Source of the DNA: Prinsepia uniflora
Lineage: Eukaryota; Streptophyta; Magnoliopsida; Rosales; Rosaceae
Assembly (NCBI GenBank): GCA_032719365.1
Contig: CM064861.1
Location: 95,802,721-95,866,720 of the forward strand
Direction of reading: 5' to 3'
DNA length: 64,000 bases
A model generated the notes under the pieces. It had not been told where the DNA came from, ran no database searches, and saw only the letters and a list, made by a program, of their open reading frames with translations. A program made the translations under genes and the position numbers. This document shows, in pieces, positions 48,601-59,300 of this stretch; within the stretch, counting starts at the first letter, position 1; every line of letters begins with the position of its first letter.

Positions 48601-50113
48601 GTTAGTGGAACTCCGGAAGACGGGAGTTATTTTGGGTACGGATGCGCATGGAGCTTTGTTGGCCAGCTTTCATGTGCGACCAGTACTGATTGATCGGATC
48701 ATCGAAGCACAACTTCAGGATCCGATACTCTGTATTTACAGAATTGAGGTCGATATGGACGGGAGACAGGATTTTTCCATCCGGGACGATGGAGCACTGG
48801 TGAAATTGGGCCGTTTGTGCGTACCTGCAGTGGCAGAGTTACGGGCCGAGATACTTGAGGAGGCCCACAGTTCGGCCTATGCTATGCATCCGGGAGGTAC
48901 AAAGATGTACCGTACCCTCCGGAACCATTATTGGTGGCCAGGAATGAAGAAGGATATTGCTGAGTTCGTGAGCAAATGCTTAACCTGTCAGCAGGTTAAG
49001 GCGGAACGGCAGAGACCGTATGGGGCTATGCAGCCACTTCCGATTCCTGAGTGGAAGTGGGATCACATCACCATGGACTTCGTCTTTAAGTTACCGAGGA
49101 CTCAGAGTGGAGTGGACGGAGTATGGGTGATCGTGGATCGGTTAACCAAATCAGCCCATTTTCTGCCAGTTCAGGAGACCTATAAACCTAACCGACTGGC
49201 TCAGTTGTTTGTGAAGGAAATCATACGACTTCATGGTACGCCGGAATCGATCGTGTCTGATCGTGATCCGCGTTTCACTTCCAGGTTCTGGCGGAGTTTG
49301 CAAGCTACTTTGGGAACAACCTTACGTTTCAGTACTGCTTTCCATCCACAGACCGATGGACAGTCTGAGAGAACCATTCAAACCCTGGAGGACATGATGA
49401 GGTCATGTGTACTACAGTTTCAGGACTCTTGGGATACTCATTTGCCATTGATGGAATTCGCTTACAACAACAGCTATCAGGCAAGCATCGGGATGGCGCC
49501 TTATGAGGCACTGTATGGCCGACAGTGCAGGACACCTATCTGCTGGACGGAGGTAGGAGAGCGAGCGGCTGTAGGGCCGGAGATAATGGACTTAACCATG
49601 GAAACTGTTCGCGTGATCAAGGAGAGATTGAAGGTGGCACAGGATCGCCAGAAGAGTTATGCCGACCGACGGATTCGAGACTTGGAGTTTGAAGTGGGAG
49701 ATTTTGTCTTCCTGAAGTTGTCTCTGTGGAAAGGGATTATCCGTTTTGGCCGACGGGGGAAACTGAGTCCGCGTTTTATCGGACCTTATGAAATCGTGGA
49801 GAGAATTGGCAGAGTTGCATACAGATTGGCACTACCCCCAGAACTATCAAGAGTTCACGATGTTTTCCACGTATCGATGTTGCGGATGTACGTACGTGAT
49901 GCTTCTCATGTACTTGGGGAACAACCTGTCGAACTACGGGAGGATTTGAGCTTTGAAGAACAACCAGTACAGATCTTGGATCGGAAGGACAAGGTACTAC
50001 GACGGAAGACGATCCCTCTCGTGAAAATTCTCTGGAGAAACCAGAATGTGGAAGAAGCCACATGGGAGCCTGAGGCTCAGATGCGAGAACAATTTCCTCA
50101 TTTGTTTCTTTGA
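45668..50113 (+). CDS. Gag-pol polyprotein of the chromovirus (intact ORF)
   Basis: One uninterrupted 1481-aa ORF from the ATG at 45668 (MPPRRIPHTR) to the stop at 50113. Order: Gag (about 1-270, with AYQWWHGLE), Gly/Arg/Ser-rich linker, zinc knuckle CFACGEEGHYACDC (about 275), protease with DAGATHSF (about 368; DAG instead of the common DSG/DTG), reverse transcriptase with FIDDILVYS (about 703), RNase H starting VVFSDASLQGLG (about 849), integrase with an HHCC zinc finger (KCLTCQQVKAERQ) and DDE residues (D about 1135, D about 1198, E about 1234, spacing near 35), a GPY module (PRFIGPYEIVERIG) and a C-terminal chromodomain (ILWRNQNVEEATWEPE). Gag and pol share one frame, as in most plant chromoviruses. 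No defect is visible, so it may be competent. Confidence 0.97.
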   Translation: MPPRRIPHTRTDEDLEREMECASIERAQRLGATPFCGGSNPEDAHDWITKWERIFSVMHCPPGERVTLAAFLLEGGAYQWWHGLEMSGWSVHTTTWEAFRSRFLDQYYPRSFRAAREAEFLRLEQGDMSVSDYEQTFGRLSRFAASFVSTEEDKCQRFELGLRGEIRASVTATTHASLRDMVDAAVRVEASLAAHQSRQPSGEGRRQDRPHHGPSGRKNNRGGSYRGAPSSFKGRGWSGRRGGSQGRGSGHNSGQHSSWSGASGGHSGRPRPVTCFACGEEGHYACDCPQLSKNNDAGGSSVVQSTASHTNGGRGQGGDRGAGRGARGRGRNGRPRAQVFAMTQQQARTAPGVVTGTLHIFNFLVRVLMDAGATHSFISRSCAGLLDCVVSALDCEMGVGTPMGTVYLVNQVIQRCPVRIEDVDLPADLIILDIHDFDIILGMDWLSEHGSLIDCCSKQVILRSPGLPEVIFQGERDGSPPEVISSLTATKLLRKGCQGYLAHVVSERVDTLVFDEIPVVCEFPDVFPEDLPGLPPSREIEFTIELLPGTRPISQAPYRMAPAELRELKTQLQELVDLGYVRPSTSPWGAPVLFVKKKEGSLRLCIDYRQLNKVTLRNQYPLPRIDDLFDQLRGAQCFSKIDLRSGYHQLRISEEDIPKTAFRTRYGHYEFLVMPFGLTNAPAAFMDLMNRVFRPYLDKFVIVFIDDILVYSRSARAHEEHLRLVLERLRQEQLYAKLSKCQFWLSSIGFLGHVISTDGICVDPQKTEAVTNWAKPTTVTEVRSFVGLAGYYRRFVEGFSKIAAPLTRLTRKGVKFIWDEQCDRSFQELKDRLTTAPVLALPDDSGEFVVFSDASLQGLGCVLMQTGKVIAYASRQLKTHELNYPTHDLELAAVVHALKIWRHYLFGATCRIYTDHQSLKYLFTQKELNMRQRRWLELLKDYDCTIEYHPGKANVVADALSRKSAGTIAHLGMVYLPLLVELRKTGVILGTDAHGALLASFHVRPVLIDRIIEAQLQDPILCIYRIEVDMDGRQDFSIRDDGALVKLGRLCVPAVAELRAEILEEAHSSAYAMHPGGTKMYRTLRNHYWWPGMKKDIAEFVSKCLTCQQVKAERQRPYGAMQPLPIPEWKWDHITMDFVFKLPRTQSGVDGVWVIVDRLTKSAHFLPVQETYKPNRLAQLFVKEIIRLHGTPESIVSDRDPRFTSRFWRSLQATLGTTLRFSTAFHPQTDGQSERTIQTLEDMMRSCVLQFQDSWDTHLPLMEFAYNNSYQASIGMAPYEALYGRQCRTPICWTEVGERAAVGPEIMDLTMETVRVIKERLKVAQDRQKSYADRRIRDLEFEVGDFVFLKLSLWKGIIRFGRRGKLSPRFIGPYEIVERIGRVAYRLALPPELSRVHDVFHVSMLRMYVRDASHVLGEQPVELREDLSFEEQPVQILDRKDKVLRRKTIPLVKILWRNQNVEEATWEPEAQMREQFPHLFL

Positions 50114-50147
50114 AATTTCGGGACGAAATTTCTTAAGGGGGGAAGGT

Positions 50148-52957
50148 TGTAACACCCCGGAAATTCGAGGATTTCCATATTGTAATTTAATGTGTGATTT
50201 GACGATTTTACCCCTGTGAATGGTATGGTCAAATGTTGACTTTTTGATTGATGAACTAAATGGACTTTGACCTATGACCGTGACGTAGTTCGGGACGTCA
50301 CGAGTTCATAGACAGGTGGCACGTCCAATTCGGACGATCAGGGTAAAAGTTATGACTATCGGAAGTTCAGGGGCATTACCGTAATTTGGACTCTCGGGGG
50401 GAAAATGTTGACTTTTCTTTTGACAACTAATTTTCTGTTGACTCAAGGACCATTGGGTAGGCCTCGACGTCCTGAGTCCGTAGACAGGCGGCACGCCGAA
50501 ATCGGACTTCGTACGAGGAAGTTATGGTCAGAAACGTGAATTCGGGAAGTTCGTGTCTCGGTTTTCGTGTCGAATATTAAATTCAGGAAATCTGATTGGA
50601 GGACACCTGGTGAGTGACAAGTGTCACTCACCCATTGGCTAGATTGGATCAGATCCACTATTGGATTATTAAACATTTGAATCAGCTTTAAATTTCAGCC
50701 TTTGGATTGAAAACCCCAGATCTAATCTCAGCCCTTGATCTAATCTGGAGATCAAATCTGGGCCGTTCAAATCTTTGAGCAGCTTTCCCTCCATTTCTAT
50801 ATAATTCTCACCCGAACCCACACACACTGCCCATTTCATCCATCACACCCGCACTACTCCCTGTCCCTGTGTCTGTGTGTTGCTGGACTCACGGGGAAGG
50901 ACGGAGGCACGGCGGTGGACGGCGGCAGACGGCGGCGCGGAAGGAAGCAGGGGAAACCCGTGGCGGTTTCAACCCAGATTTTTGGTAAATCATTTCCCAC
51001 GTTTAAACTGGTCCGTTATCAATCCTAATCAACTCTAGGAACCTCCAGGAACCTTCTGGAATCGAACTCGTGGCCGGTGGAGCTCAGGGCGGTGGCATAA
51101 CTGCGACGGGAGGCCAGAGCTGTTCTTCAAGGTAGGCCCTCGATTCGATCCGTGTTTCTCAATTCTATTTACATGGGACTAATCTAGGGACTAAGACGAG
51201 TATTTAGGAATTGAAATGACTGAAAATGACCCAGAAATGAAGGAATGGCAACCGGGTCTCGATCGCGGGTCTGATCGACCCGAGTTGCAGGAAAACGGGT
51301 CAACCCGTCTGATGACAGTGGTGCTGACGTGGCACCCTGTCAGTCTGTCAGATGACGTGGACCAACCGTGAGCCGACACGTGTCACATGTCAGTGCACAG
51401 TCAGCACTGACATGTCAGTGACGTGGACCAGTCAGGGACTGCCACGTGTCACTGACATGTCAGTGACGTGGACCAGTGCCGTGCTGACACGTGGCACATG
51501 TCAGATCTGACACGTGGTCTGACAGATCAGTGTGGTGGACCAATCAGATGGTGACACGTGGCACCTGTCAGAGTCTGACATGTCAGACCTGACAGCTGTC
51601 AGATGACGTCAGTATGACGTCATGCTGACGTCAGCAGTGACGTCAGCGATGACGTCAGCATGAACTGTTCCTGCGTTGACCGCCACGTTGACCGGCGCGT
51701 GGGGGCGCGTGTGAACAGTGTTTCTGGTGGGACCACCACCATTCTTTAGGTTTCGACGATCCGGATCCAATGGCGGTGGTTTCGGGTCGATCAGAGATCT
51801 TTAAGTTGGTCAAAATAAGGTTTATTGCCTTGGAAAACGCGTTCCGGCGGCTTTCCCGGGTCGGTTTCGACCTAGACTTTCATGGTTGAATGTTGGGGGT
51901 TTAATTTGACCTTTACGAATACTTGGACTTGACAGGGATTGTACATTTGTACCAAGACGAGGGTATACTTTCGGTTTCTAGCAGGATTGTACTGTGAGTG
52001 GGCCATTTTCTTAAAACCCTTGTGTGCATAAATGTTTTCTGGTTTTATTATACTTATTCACATGCTAAAACAATGATGGTTTTGATGATATGGAAAATAT
52101 GGTTATGGCACGTTTCACGGTATTTGGGCTTGAGACCCGTCCGATGAAACTGAATGATTGGTTCGGATTCTACCTATGTATATATATGTTGCATGTGGAT
52201 ATCAATAAAATGTATTTGTTACTGCACTGTATAGATCCTTCCATATTATATTGTCTCCTCCGGATGAGGTACCCCGGAGAGGTCACGGACGTCTAGTACG
52301 TCCAGCGTCTATGACGCTAAGCATCGGGGATGCTGTACCCGAACGGGGTTCGGGGATTGAACTCGGAAATTGAGACCCGAGTGGCACGCGTAGCCTTGTG
52401 ATTGTGACCTTATTGGACGTCAGGGACGTCAGACATCAGGGATGTCGGGATTGGAGTGTATAGTGCAGCAACTAAAATTATGGTTATGGTTTTGTTATAT
52501 GCCTTATGGTTCATATTATATGGTTTATGATTTTGGAATTATGGTGCACGCATGTTTGGAAAACGGAGGGGTAAATTATATGTTTTACTTATCAAACGAT
52601 TTCATAAACTTGAGTTTCGGTCCACTCACCCTTTAATGTTTTTGATAACCCCTCCAGGTCGGGAAACTGAGGTAGAGGAGGAACCAGAGGCTGAGGCATA
52701 GATCTACTTCTGCGTACCTGAACCCCTGCTGGGCGGTGTACCCGCAGGATTACTTTAGAGTCGTGCTCGCAAATTTGTAATTTTGGATTATATCCCTTGT
52801 CTGACATTCGTTTAATTCGGATTTTATGTATGACTTTAATTTGGTTATTTATGCTTTTAAATGTTTTGAGGTTAAAATTGGTATGAATTATTGGGTGTCA
52901 GACGGGAGCAGGGCACGTCCCCTTGTGGTCCCTGTGGGATCGGGGCGGGTCCTGTCA
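50148..52957 (+). repeat. 3' LTR of the chromovirus
   Basis: Nearly identical to the 5' LTR; it has an extra 11-bp unit (GTATGACGTCA) inside the ACGT cluster at about 51610, and about nine single-base differences, for example near 51218, 51660, 51689, 51790, 52090 and 52543. Confidence 0.96.
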
Positions 52958-55612
52958 TCCACGGAGTCCAACTCCGAGTATAGCGATTCAATCGCCTGAG
53001 GTTGATCAATCCAGAAAACAGTATCAAATTCAAAATATATTTTATCTCATTGGCATTAGCCCAAAACATTTAACTTTCGGGCACTAGCCCAAATTCCGGT
53101 TTTCCAAAAACCATGATAAAATCCATATCCAGAAATCACATCCATAAATATATTCACACCGATCATAAATCCAGCAATCATAACCATATTCATAATCATA
53201 GCAAACCATGCCATAAAACCAGCAAAAATATATATTTAAGCATGCATTAGAGTTATGAAAGAGAATGTTCACTCACAGTACCATCGCTCGCCCAAAACAT
53301 GAGTCGTAAGCCAATCTGAAGCCTCTGCGACGTCCGGGCCTGTCCAAATCACACCTGAGGGTCATTAACAATCCATATAAGTTCATATAAGAAACCCCCA
53401 AAAACCCCGGAACCGAAAACGCATCCCAAACACCTTTCCTGAGGATAAAACCTTCCAAAATACCAATCAAATGATCTCTGATCGACCTGAAATCACCACC
53501 ATTGGATTCTGGATGCTGAAACTTTTCAAACAAGATTAATTTCACCTCGAAATTTGAGTCCACGTGCCTACACGCACCAGTTAAAGTTTTTGCCACGTGC
53601 GGTTAATGCTGATATCAGCTGCAGACGTCACCCTGACATCTAACAACCTGACAGCTTCCACGTGGCTCTCTGACTCGTGCCATGTGTCACCATCTGACAC
53701 GTGCCACGTGTCACTTGATGACGTCATATTGCCACGTTAGCTATGACAACCCACTAACACAATGCCACGTGGCACCAACCACACTTGGCTACGTGACCTG
53801 ACATGATGATGTTACCTACTAACTTCATTGTCGTCTACCTCAAACCAGGTCAACTCTCTGCTCTGTAACGGGTCGTTCGACCCGAATCGTGACCCGGCCC
53901 AAGCTTCGCCATTTCTCTACCATTCCTCTTCATTTTTCCACCAATTGAATCATCTTTCACCCAACAACCGTTATACGAGCTTGAAAATAAGAAAACATAC
54001 CTGAAATCGCCTGACCAAGCTCGAATCCTCACGGGTCACCTTCGAGCTTCCACCTAAGCTCATCCCAGCGTCCCAAATCGTATGTTTTGGTCCCTGTGAA
54101 CTCGCCCAAACTCAGAGAACACAACCCAGGCTTCAATTTGTAGTTTCAATGACCCAAAATCCAAACTCGAAATCTAACGCGCACAAGTTTACCTTTTTCC
54201 TGTCTTTTTCCAGCCAGCCACTGTGGCTCCACCTCCTCCGCCGTCTCTCTCAGTTTCGCATGACCTCTCAGTCGCTCCTTGTGTCCATCAACCAGCATCA
54301 ACCGATGAAGACCGTGAAGAAAGGGAATATGGTGGGTTTTGGTGTGTTTGAAATGAAGAAAGATAGGGGAATATGGATGCATGTATGTGGGAGTATGGGC
54401 TAATAGGATGAGTGACACTTGTCACTCATCCTTTGGTCCAAGCCTAAATATTTTGGGCCCCATTTAAAAACAACTAAAATCAAGTCGTCTCGTAAAATGT
54501 GAAATCGTAAAATCCGATTAAACCATTCAGACTTGTAATATAACTGTCCGATATCCAAAATCGTTGTGCTACCTATCTCCGTAATCGAAATCCCTAGATC
54601 TACGTAATGGACCTCGATTAACGTGCAAATAATCTTTCGGGTCAAAAGTCAACATTTTCCCTTCTTAGAGGCAAAATCGTCATTTCACCTCAAATCATCC
54701 CAAAAATCCTTGATTAATTCTCGATAAACATGAAATTTTAGGTCAGGTCATTACATTTTCTTTCTACAAATTGTACTCTTAATTGATAATTTATTGGTTC
54801 TCACAAATTTTCAAGCATTCTTATTTAAAATTTCACATTTTAATACATTTTCGAAGACCAATTTTTGGTGGTTTCTAAAAAAAATAAAAAAAAGTTTATG
54901 AGTTTATATTTGTTTTATTTATTTATATAAACATTATGATTCATATATTCATACTTTTAAATTTAATAAATTAGTAACTTCAAAAAGTCACCATCATTGT
55001 AAACATTGATAAATGAAAACAATAAACAGCAAAATATAAATTAAAGATTGAACTCTTTGAAAATATGAAGTAAATATATTTTAGAAATATTTATAATTAA
55101 GAAAGAAAAAAAGAAAATTAACAAAATAGGTATGTACTACAGATAAACAATCTAAGTACATTTATTATACGATACTATACTAAATATCTAAAATATATTT
55201 TATATTTTACATTTTACATATAAATAAAAGAAATAAAAAATTTGAGTGGGACCCATGCTCGCATTGGGCCCTCCCTAACTCCGCCTCTTGACAAAAGTAT
55301 TTGATAATAATTTTTTAAATTTTTTGAAAGACTATAGATTTTTTATAATAATGTTTAAAAGTAATATTCGTATTGTTTTTAAAAAGGATTTTTTTTAAAA
55401 ATATTTTAATATATAACTATTTATTATAAAAAAATGTACATAAATTTTTTAAAAAATACAACTAAAATAATTTTTTCTAAAAAACACAATAATCCGAAAT
55501 TAGTCATAAATCTTCTAATTTCAACCAAATGAAGGTTTGATTATTACACTAATTAAATTTAAATAAGGCTTAGACTAATAATAAACTTTTCGAACAAGCT
55601 TTGGGGTTGGCT

Positions 55613-55652
55613 CTCAAGTCTCAAGTCTCAAGTCTCAAGTCTCAAGTCTCAA
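55613..55652 (+). repeat. CTCAAGT heptamer tandem repeat
   Basis: Five perfect CTCAAGT units plus a diverged sixth, about 700 bp upstream of the pyruvate kinase start. Confidence 0.9.
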
Positions 55653-55845
55653 CGACCGCGCGCAGCATATAAAACGACAGCCCCTCGAATTTGACCGCTG
55701 GGTCGCTTAACCTCAAAGCACGTGCACAACACCATGGGCTTTAAAGTCGAGTTGTTTCTTAGTTCGTTGGGCGCGAGAAGAAGCAGTAAGGCAAGTAAAA
55801 AGAGTGGGCAGCAGCAGCCACTTCAACCAAACCACTCCCACGAAG

Positions 55846-55860
55846 CACGTGCCTTATAAA
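55846..55860 (+). promoter_or_regulatory. G-box and TATA box, pyruvate kinase core promoter candidate
   Basis: CACGTG at 55846-55851 followed by TATAAA at 55855-55860. G-boxes bind bZIP/bHLH factors. Assigned by position only. Confidence 0.4.
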
Positions 55861-56334
55861 ACACCGAAAACTCTTGGCACGCGTTGAAGATTAGCGTGCG
55901 CTGTACGGTTGTCCCTCCCCCACGAAAAATCTCCGCCCACTGGCTCAGTTTCTGTTTCATCCACCTGCTCCAATCATACGTCGCCAACTGTATTTTAAAT
56001 ATCGAAAAATTGTAGAAAAATAATTTTCATAATTTTGGTGACCATAGTGGAGTGAAAAAGTCACCAGGTAGTGGTGGTGAGAAGCACACAGGATTCGAAC
56101 TTCGTTGTCGACGCAAATAAAAAGTGTTATTATTTTGATTCAGAAGAGAAAAAGCACAAAGCAAATTCTGAAATTTCAGAGAGGGTCCAGTTCGACGCCT
56201 CCCGTTTCGACGCCTCCCGTTTCGTTTCATTTCATTTCCCTTTTCTTCTTCTCCACGCACAAACGCAAAGGCTTTGTTTCTAAGCAGCCTCTCTCTGTAA
56301 GGCCTCAGCAGTAGCAGCAGCACAAACAACAAAG

Positions 56335-59300
56335 ATGCATTCGAATCACCTTCTTCTGGAAGAGCCCATAAGGATGGCTTCGATTCTCGAGCCATCCAAG
56401 GCCGTAAGTAGCTCGAATCCCTAATTGGATCCGTGCATTTCGATTTGATTTCTGACTGCTGAGTTTGATATTTGCAGACTTTTTTTTCTGCAATGACGAA
56501 AATTGTGGGTACGCTCGGGCCCAAATCTCGATCCGCGGAGGTTATCGCCTCTTGCCTCAATGCTGGAATGTCTGGTATGCGATTATCTCGCTGCAAACGA
56601 TAAATTAAATTTATTTTTTAAATTGTTTGTGTGGGTTTTGATGCATTTGAATGGGTTGTTTGACAGTGTCCCGGTTCGACTTTTCGTGGGGCAACGCGGA
56701 ATATCACCAGGAGACTTTGGAGAATCTGAAGGCCGCTGTTAAGAGCACTAAGAAGCTGTGCGCTGTATGTTCCTTTTTAAAGGAATTGATTGTTGGATTT
56801 AGTTTGCTTAATCTCTATTTCTTTGTCATGCATGCGTTTGTTTATGTACTTTCAGTGTTTGAATGTTTAAACCAGATATTGGGTTATCAGCTTACCTCCT
56901 CCTTCTTCTTCTTCTTCAATGTTTATTTATTTATTTTTGGATTATTTGATTGCCTTCTAACTGTTGTTTGACCAGAATTTTATGAAGAAACGGAACAATT
57001 ACTTGTGAATTGCTAACAAAATAAATCTTAGTTGTTTAGCATCTGCTATTGGATTAAATTGTTTATTAGCCGCATTTTTGAGAAGTGTGATTTTCACCTT
57101 CTTGTGGTGTCTCAGATAACGAAGAATGAGGAAGTGACTGTATGCTATTGTTTGGGTTTTTTTTTTTTCTTCAGGTTATGTTGGATACTGTTGGTCCTGA
57201 GTTGCAGGTTGTTAACAAAACTGGGAATCCTATTTCGCTCCTTGGAGATGGTCTCGTTGTTCTGACCCCAGATTGCGGGCAAGAACCATCCTCAGAGCTG
57301 TTGCCCATAAATTTTAACGGGTTGGCAAAGGTTTGGCAAGATCTATCCTTTTTTTTTTCTGTGTCCATAATTTGGTAGAATTTATTAAACTTGGACGTTG
57401 AAGATCTAGGCAATGTTACTTTTAGGTATCTTACTATTTATACTCGTTTTTGCAGGCGGTGAAGAAAGGAGATACCATTTTCGTTGGTCAGTATCTGTTC
57501 ACTGGAAGTGAAACTACCTCTGTCTGGTTGGAGGTAAGATATAAATATTGTAGAGACTAAACTTGTTTCAGAAAGCCTTTCACTTTGGTTAAGTTCCCAT
57601 TTCCACCTCAACCTATTAACCTACACTTTGATGACTTATGACTACATAACACAATTTACTCCCTTCCTAAGGGTGTATTGCATTTTTGTTATAGAGTCCA
57701 ATTCTTTTCTTAGTTATTCATTATTTAAAGAAAACTTTACACAATTTAAGAAAGGAGATTGAGAGGAGCATGGCTGATAAGTTTAATTTTGAGTTGATTA
57801 GGTTTCTGAAATAAAAGGAGAAGATGTTGTTTGCTCAGTTAAGAATTCTGCAACATTGGCTGGATCCTTGTTCACTATGCATGCTTCTCAAATTCATATT
57901 GAGCTCCCTACTCTCTCTGACACAGATAAGCAGGTAAATCCCTTGAACTTGAGAAGTTCTAAGTGCGTACTATAGAATGACTCGAGTCTCTATTGCTTAC
58001 TTTTGGGTTTACTGCCTTGAATTGAATGCTTCAGGTTATAAGTAGTTGGGGACTTCGAAACAAAATTGACTTTCTCTCACTGTCATATACCCGGCATGCA
58101 GAAGATGTTCGCCATGTAAGTGCTATTCCAGGTTCCATTTCCTTGTATCAAGTCCCAAAATTTGAGTACCTTTTAATTATCTCTCCACTTTCTGAACTTG
58201 GTTATGAGTAATTGAGTAACGCACTTTGTAATGCTTTAATGCAGGCCCGTGAATTCCTTTCTAAGTTGGGTGACCTCTGTCAGACACAAATTTTTGCTAA
58301 GATTGAGAACTCGGAGGTGAGTTAATCTATTCTCTGTGAAGAATCTCAACTTTGAAATGAAAGTATTCTGAATATTTATGTTATTTTATTTTTAATTTTT
58401 CCCATTAGGGATTAACCCATTTTGATGAGATTCTACAAGAAGCTGATGGTATTATCCTCTCCCGTGGGAATTTGGGAATTGATCTCCCACCTGAAAAGGT
58501 CAGTTTCCTTAACTTGCAAGTGGGAGATGGCATGTTATTTAGTTGTTTAAGTAAATGATCAAACTTTTTGTCTGTATAGGTCTTTTTATTTCAAAAAGCT
58601 GCCCTTTACAAGTGTAACATGGCTGGAAAGCCTGCTGTAGTTACCCGTGTTGTGGATAGTATGACTGACAACTTGAGGCCAACCCGTGCAGAAGCAACTG
58701 ATGTTGCAAATGCTGTATTGGACGGTGCGATTCCTATTTGAGTCAATACATGCTTTAGAGGCTTCTTTTTTTAGGCCTGTTAATGCGTTTTCTATATATC
58801 TGGTTAATCTATTACTGTTACTAGAATACTAGCGCTGGTGATATTCTCTTGTATTAGTTTTGCGGTACTTGTTTTCATGAGCCTCAATTACCATTCATTG
58901 TAATTTCTTATATTTCTATGCAATCTAAAAATGAGCCTTAGTTATCTTTCCTTAATTCAAATTGATATGTTTGTTTGCCATCGTTTGTCATTTTTTATTT
59001 TGATTGGTGAACTATTCTGTTTCGTAACTTGATTGCCTCATGGGTGCAGGAAGTGATGCAATTCTTCTGGGTGCTGAGACTCTTCGTGGTTTGTACCCTG
59101 TTGATACTATCTCTACTGTTGGTAGAATTTGTGCTGAGGTAAATTTTCCTTATAGATATTCTCATTACTTGTTTGATCCGTCTACTTGTTTAGTAACTTT
59201 TTATATCAGTGCATATCATTTTAGATATTGTGGACGATTATTTGTGTTGGACCTGCCGTTGAGTTGGCTTTTCCTAAATACTCCAAATATCAAATATCGC

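Larger units (their letters stand above)
42737..52957 (+). mobile_element. Full-length Ty3/Gypsy chromovirus, Tekay-like, young
   Basis: 10,221 bp with perfect 5-bp TCCAC duplications (42732-42736 and 52958-52962). The 5' LTR is 42737-45535 (2799 bp) and the 3' LTR 50148-52957 (2810 bp). A tRNA-iMet primer site TGGTATCAGAGC is at 45539-45550, one gag-pol ORF follows, and a purine tract AAGGGGGGAAGG precedes the 3' LTR. By eye the LTRs differ at about nine bases plus an 11-bp indel, roughly 0.3%, indicating a recent insertion. Long LTRs plus a C-terminal chromodomain fit the Tekay/Del lineage. Confidence 0.96.
42061..54755 (-). mobile_element. Older gypsy solo LTR hosting the young chromovirus
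   Basis: Minus-strand LTR starts TGTAATGACCTGACC at 54755; its far end at 42061 is a decayed GGGTCCTG-type terminus. It is flanked by perfect TTTTC duplications (42056-42060 and 54756-54760). Removing the nested chromovirus (42737-52957 plus one copy of TCCAC) leaves about 2.47 kb. It shares the family layout: GTGAGTGACAAGTGTC near 54410, a cluster of CACGTG/TGACGTCA motifs (53590-53790), TACTGTGAGTG at 53280, and an A-rich acceptor region near 42300. It is related to but distinct from families A and B. Confidence 0.88.
54761..56334. other. Intergenic region and promoter of pyruvate kinase
   Basis: 54761-55560 is very AT-rich, with no gene. 55613-55652 is a tandem CTCAAGT repeat. The gene-proximal part has two TATA candidates (55668 and 55855) and two CACGTG G-boxes (55719 and 55846). 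The second pair, G-box then TATAAA 4 bp later, is the better core promoter; it implies a 5' UTR of roughly 450 nt. Confidence 0.5.

Noticed and set aside
45668..50113. Protease DAG triad as an inactivating change
   Set aside because: The Asp is present and the ORF is otherwise intact; the Ala/Ser position varies among retroelements, so this is not evidence of decay.
42010..55292. DNA transposon bounded by GTGGCATATCTAGG (42013) and the inverse GAGGCGGAGTTAGG (55290)
   Set aside because: Only about 14 bp of imperfect inverted match and no target duplication; too weak to call.
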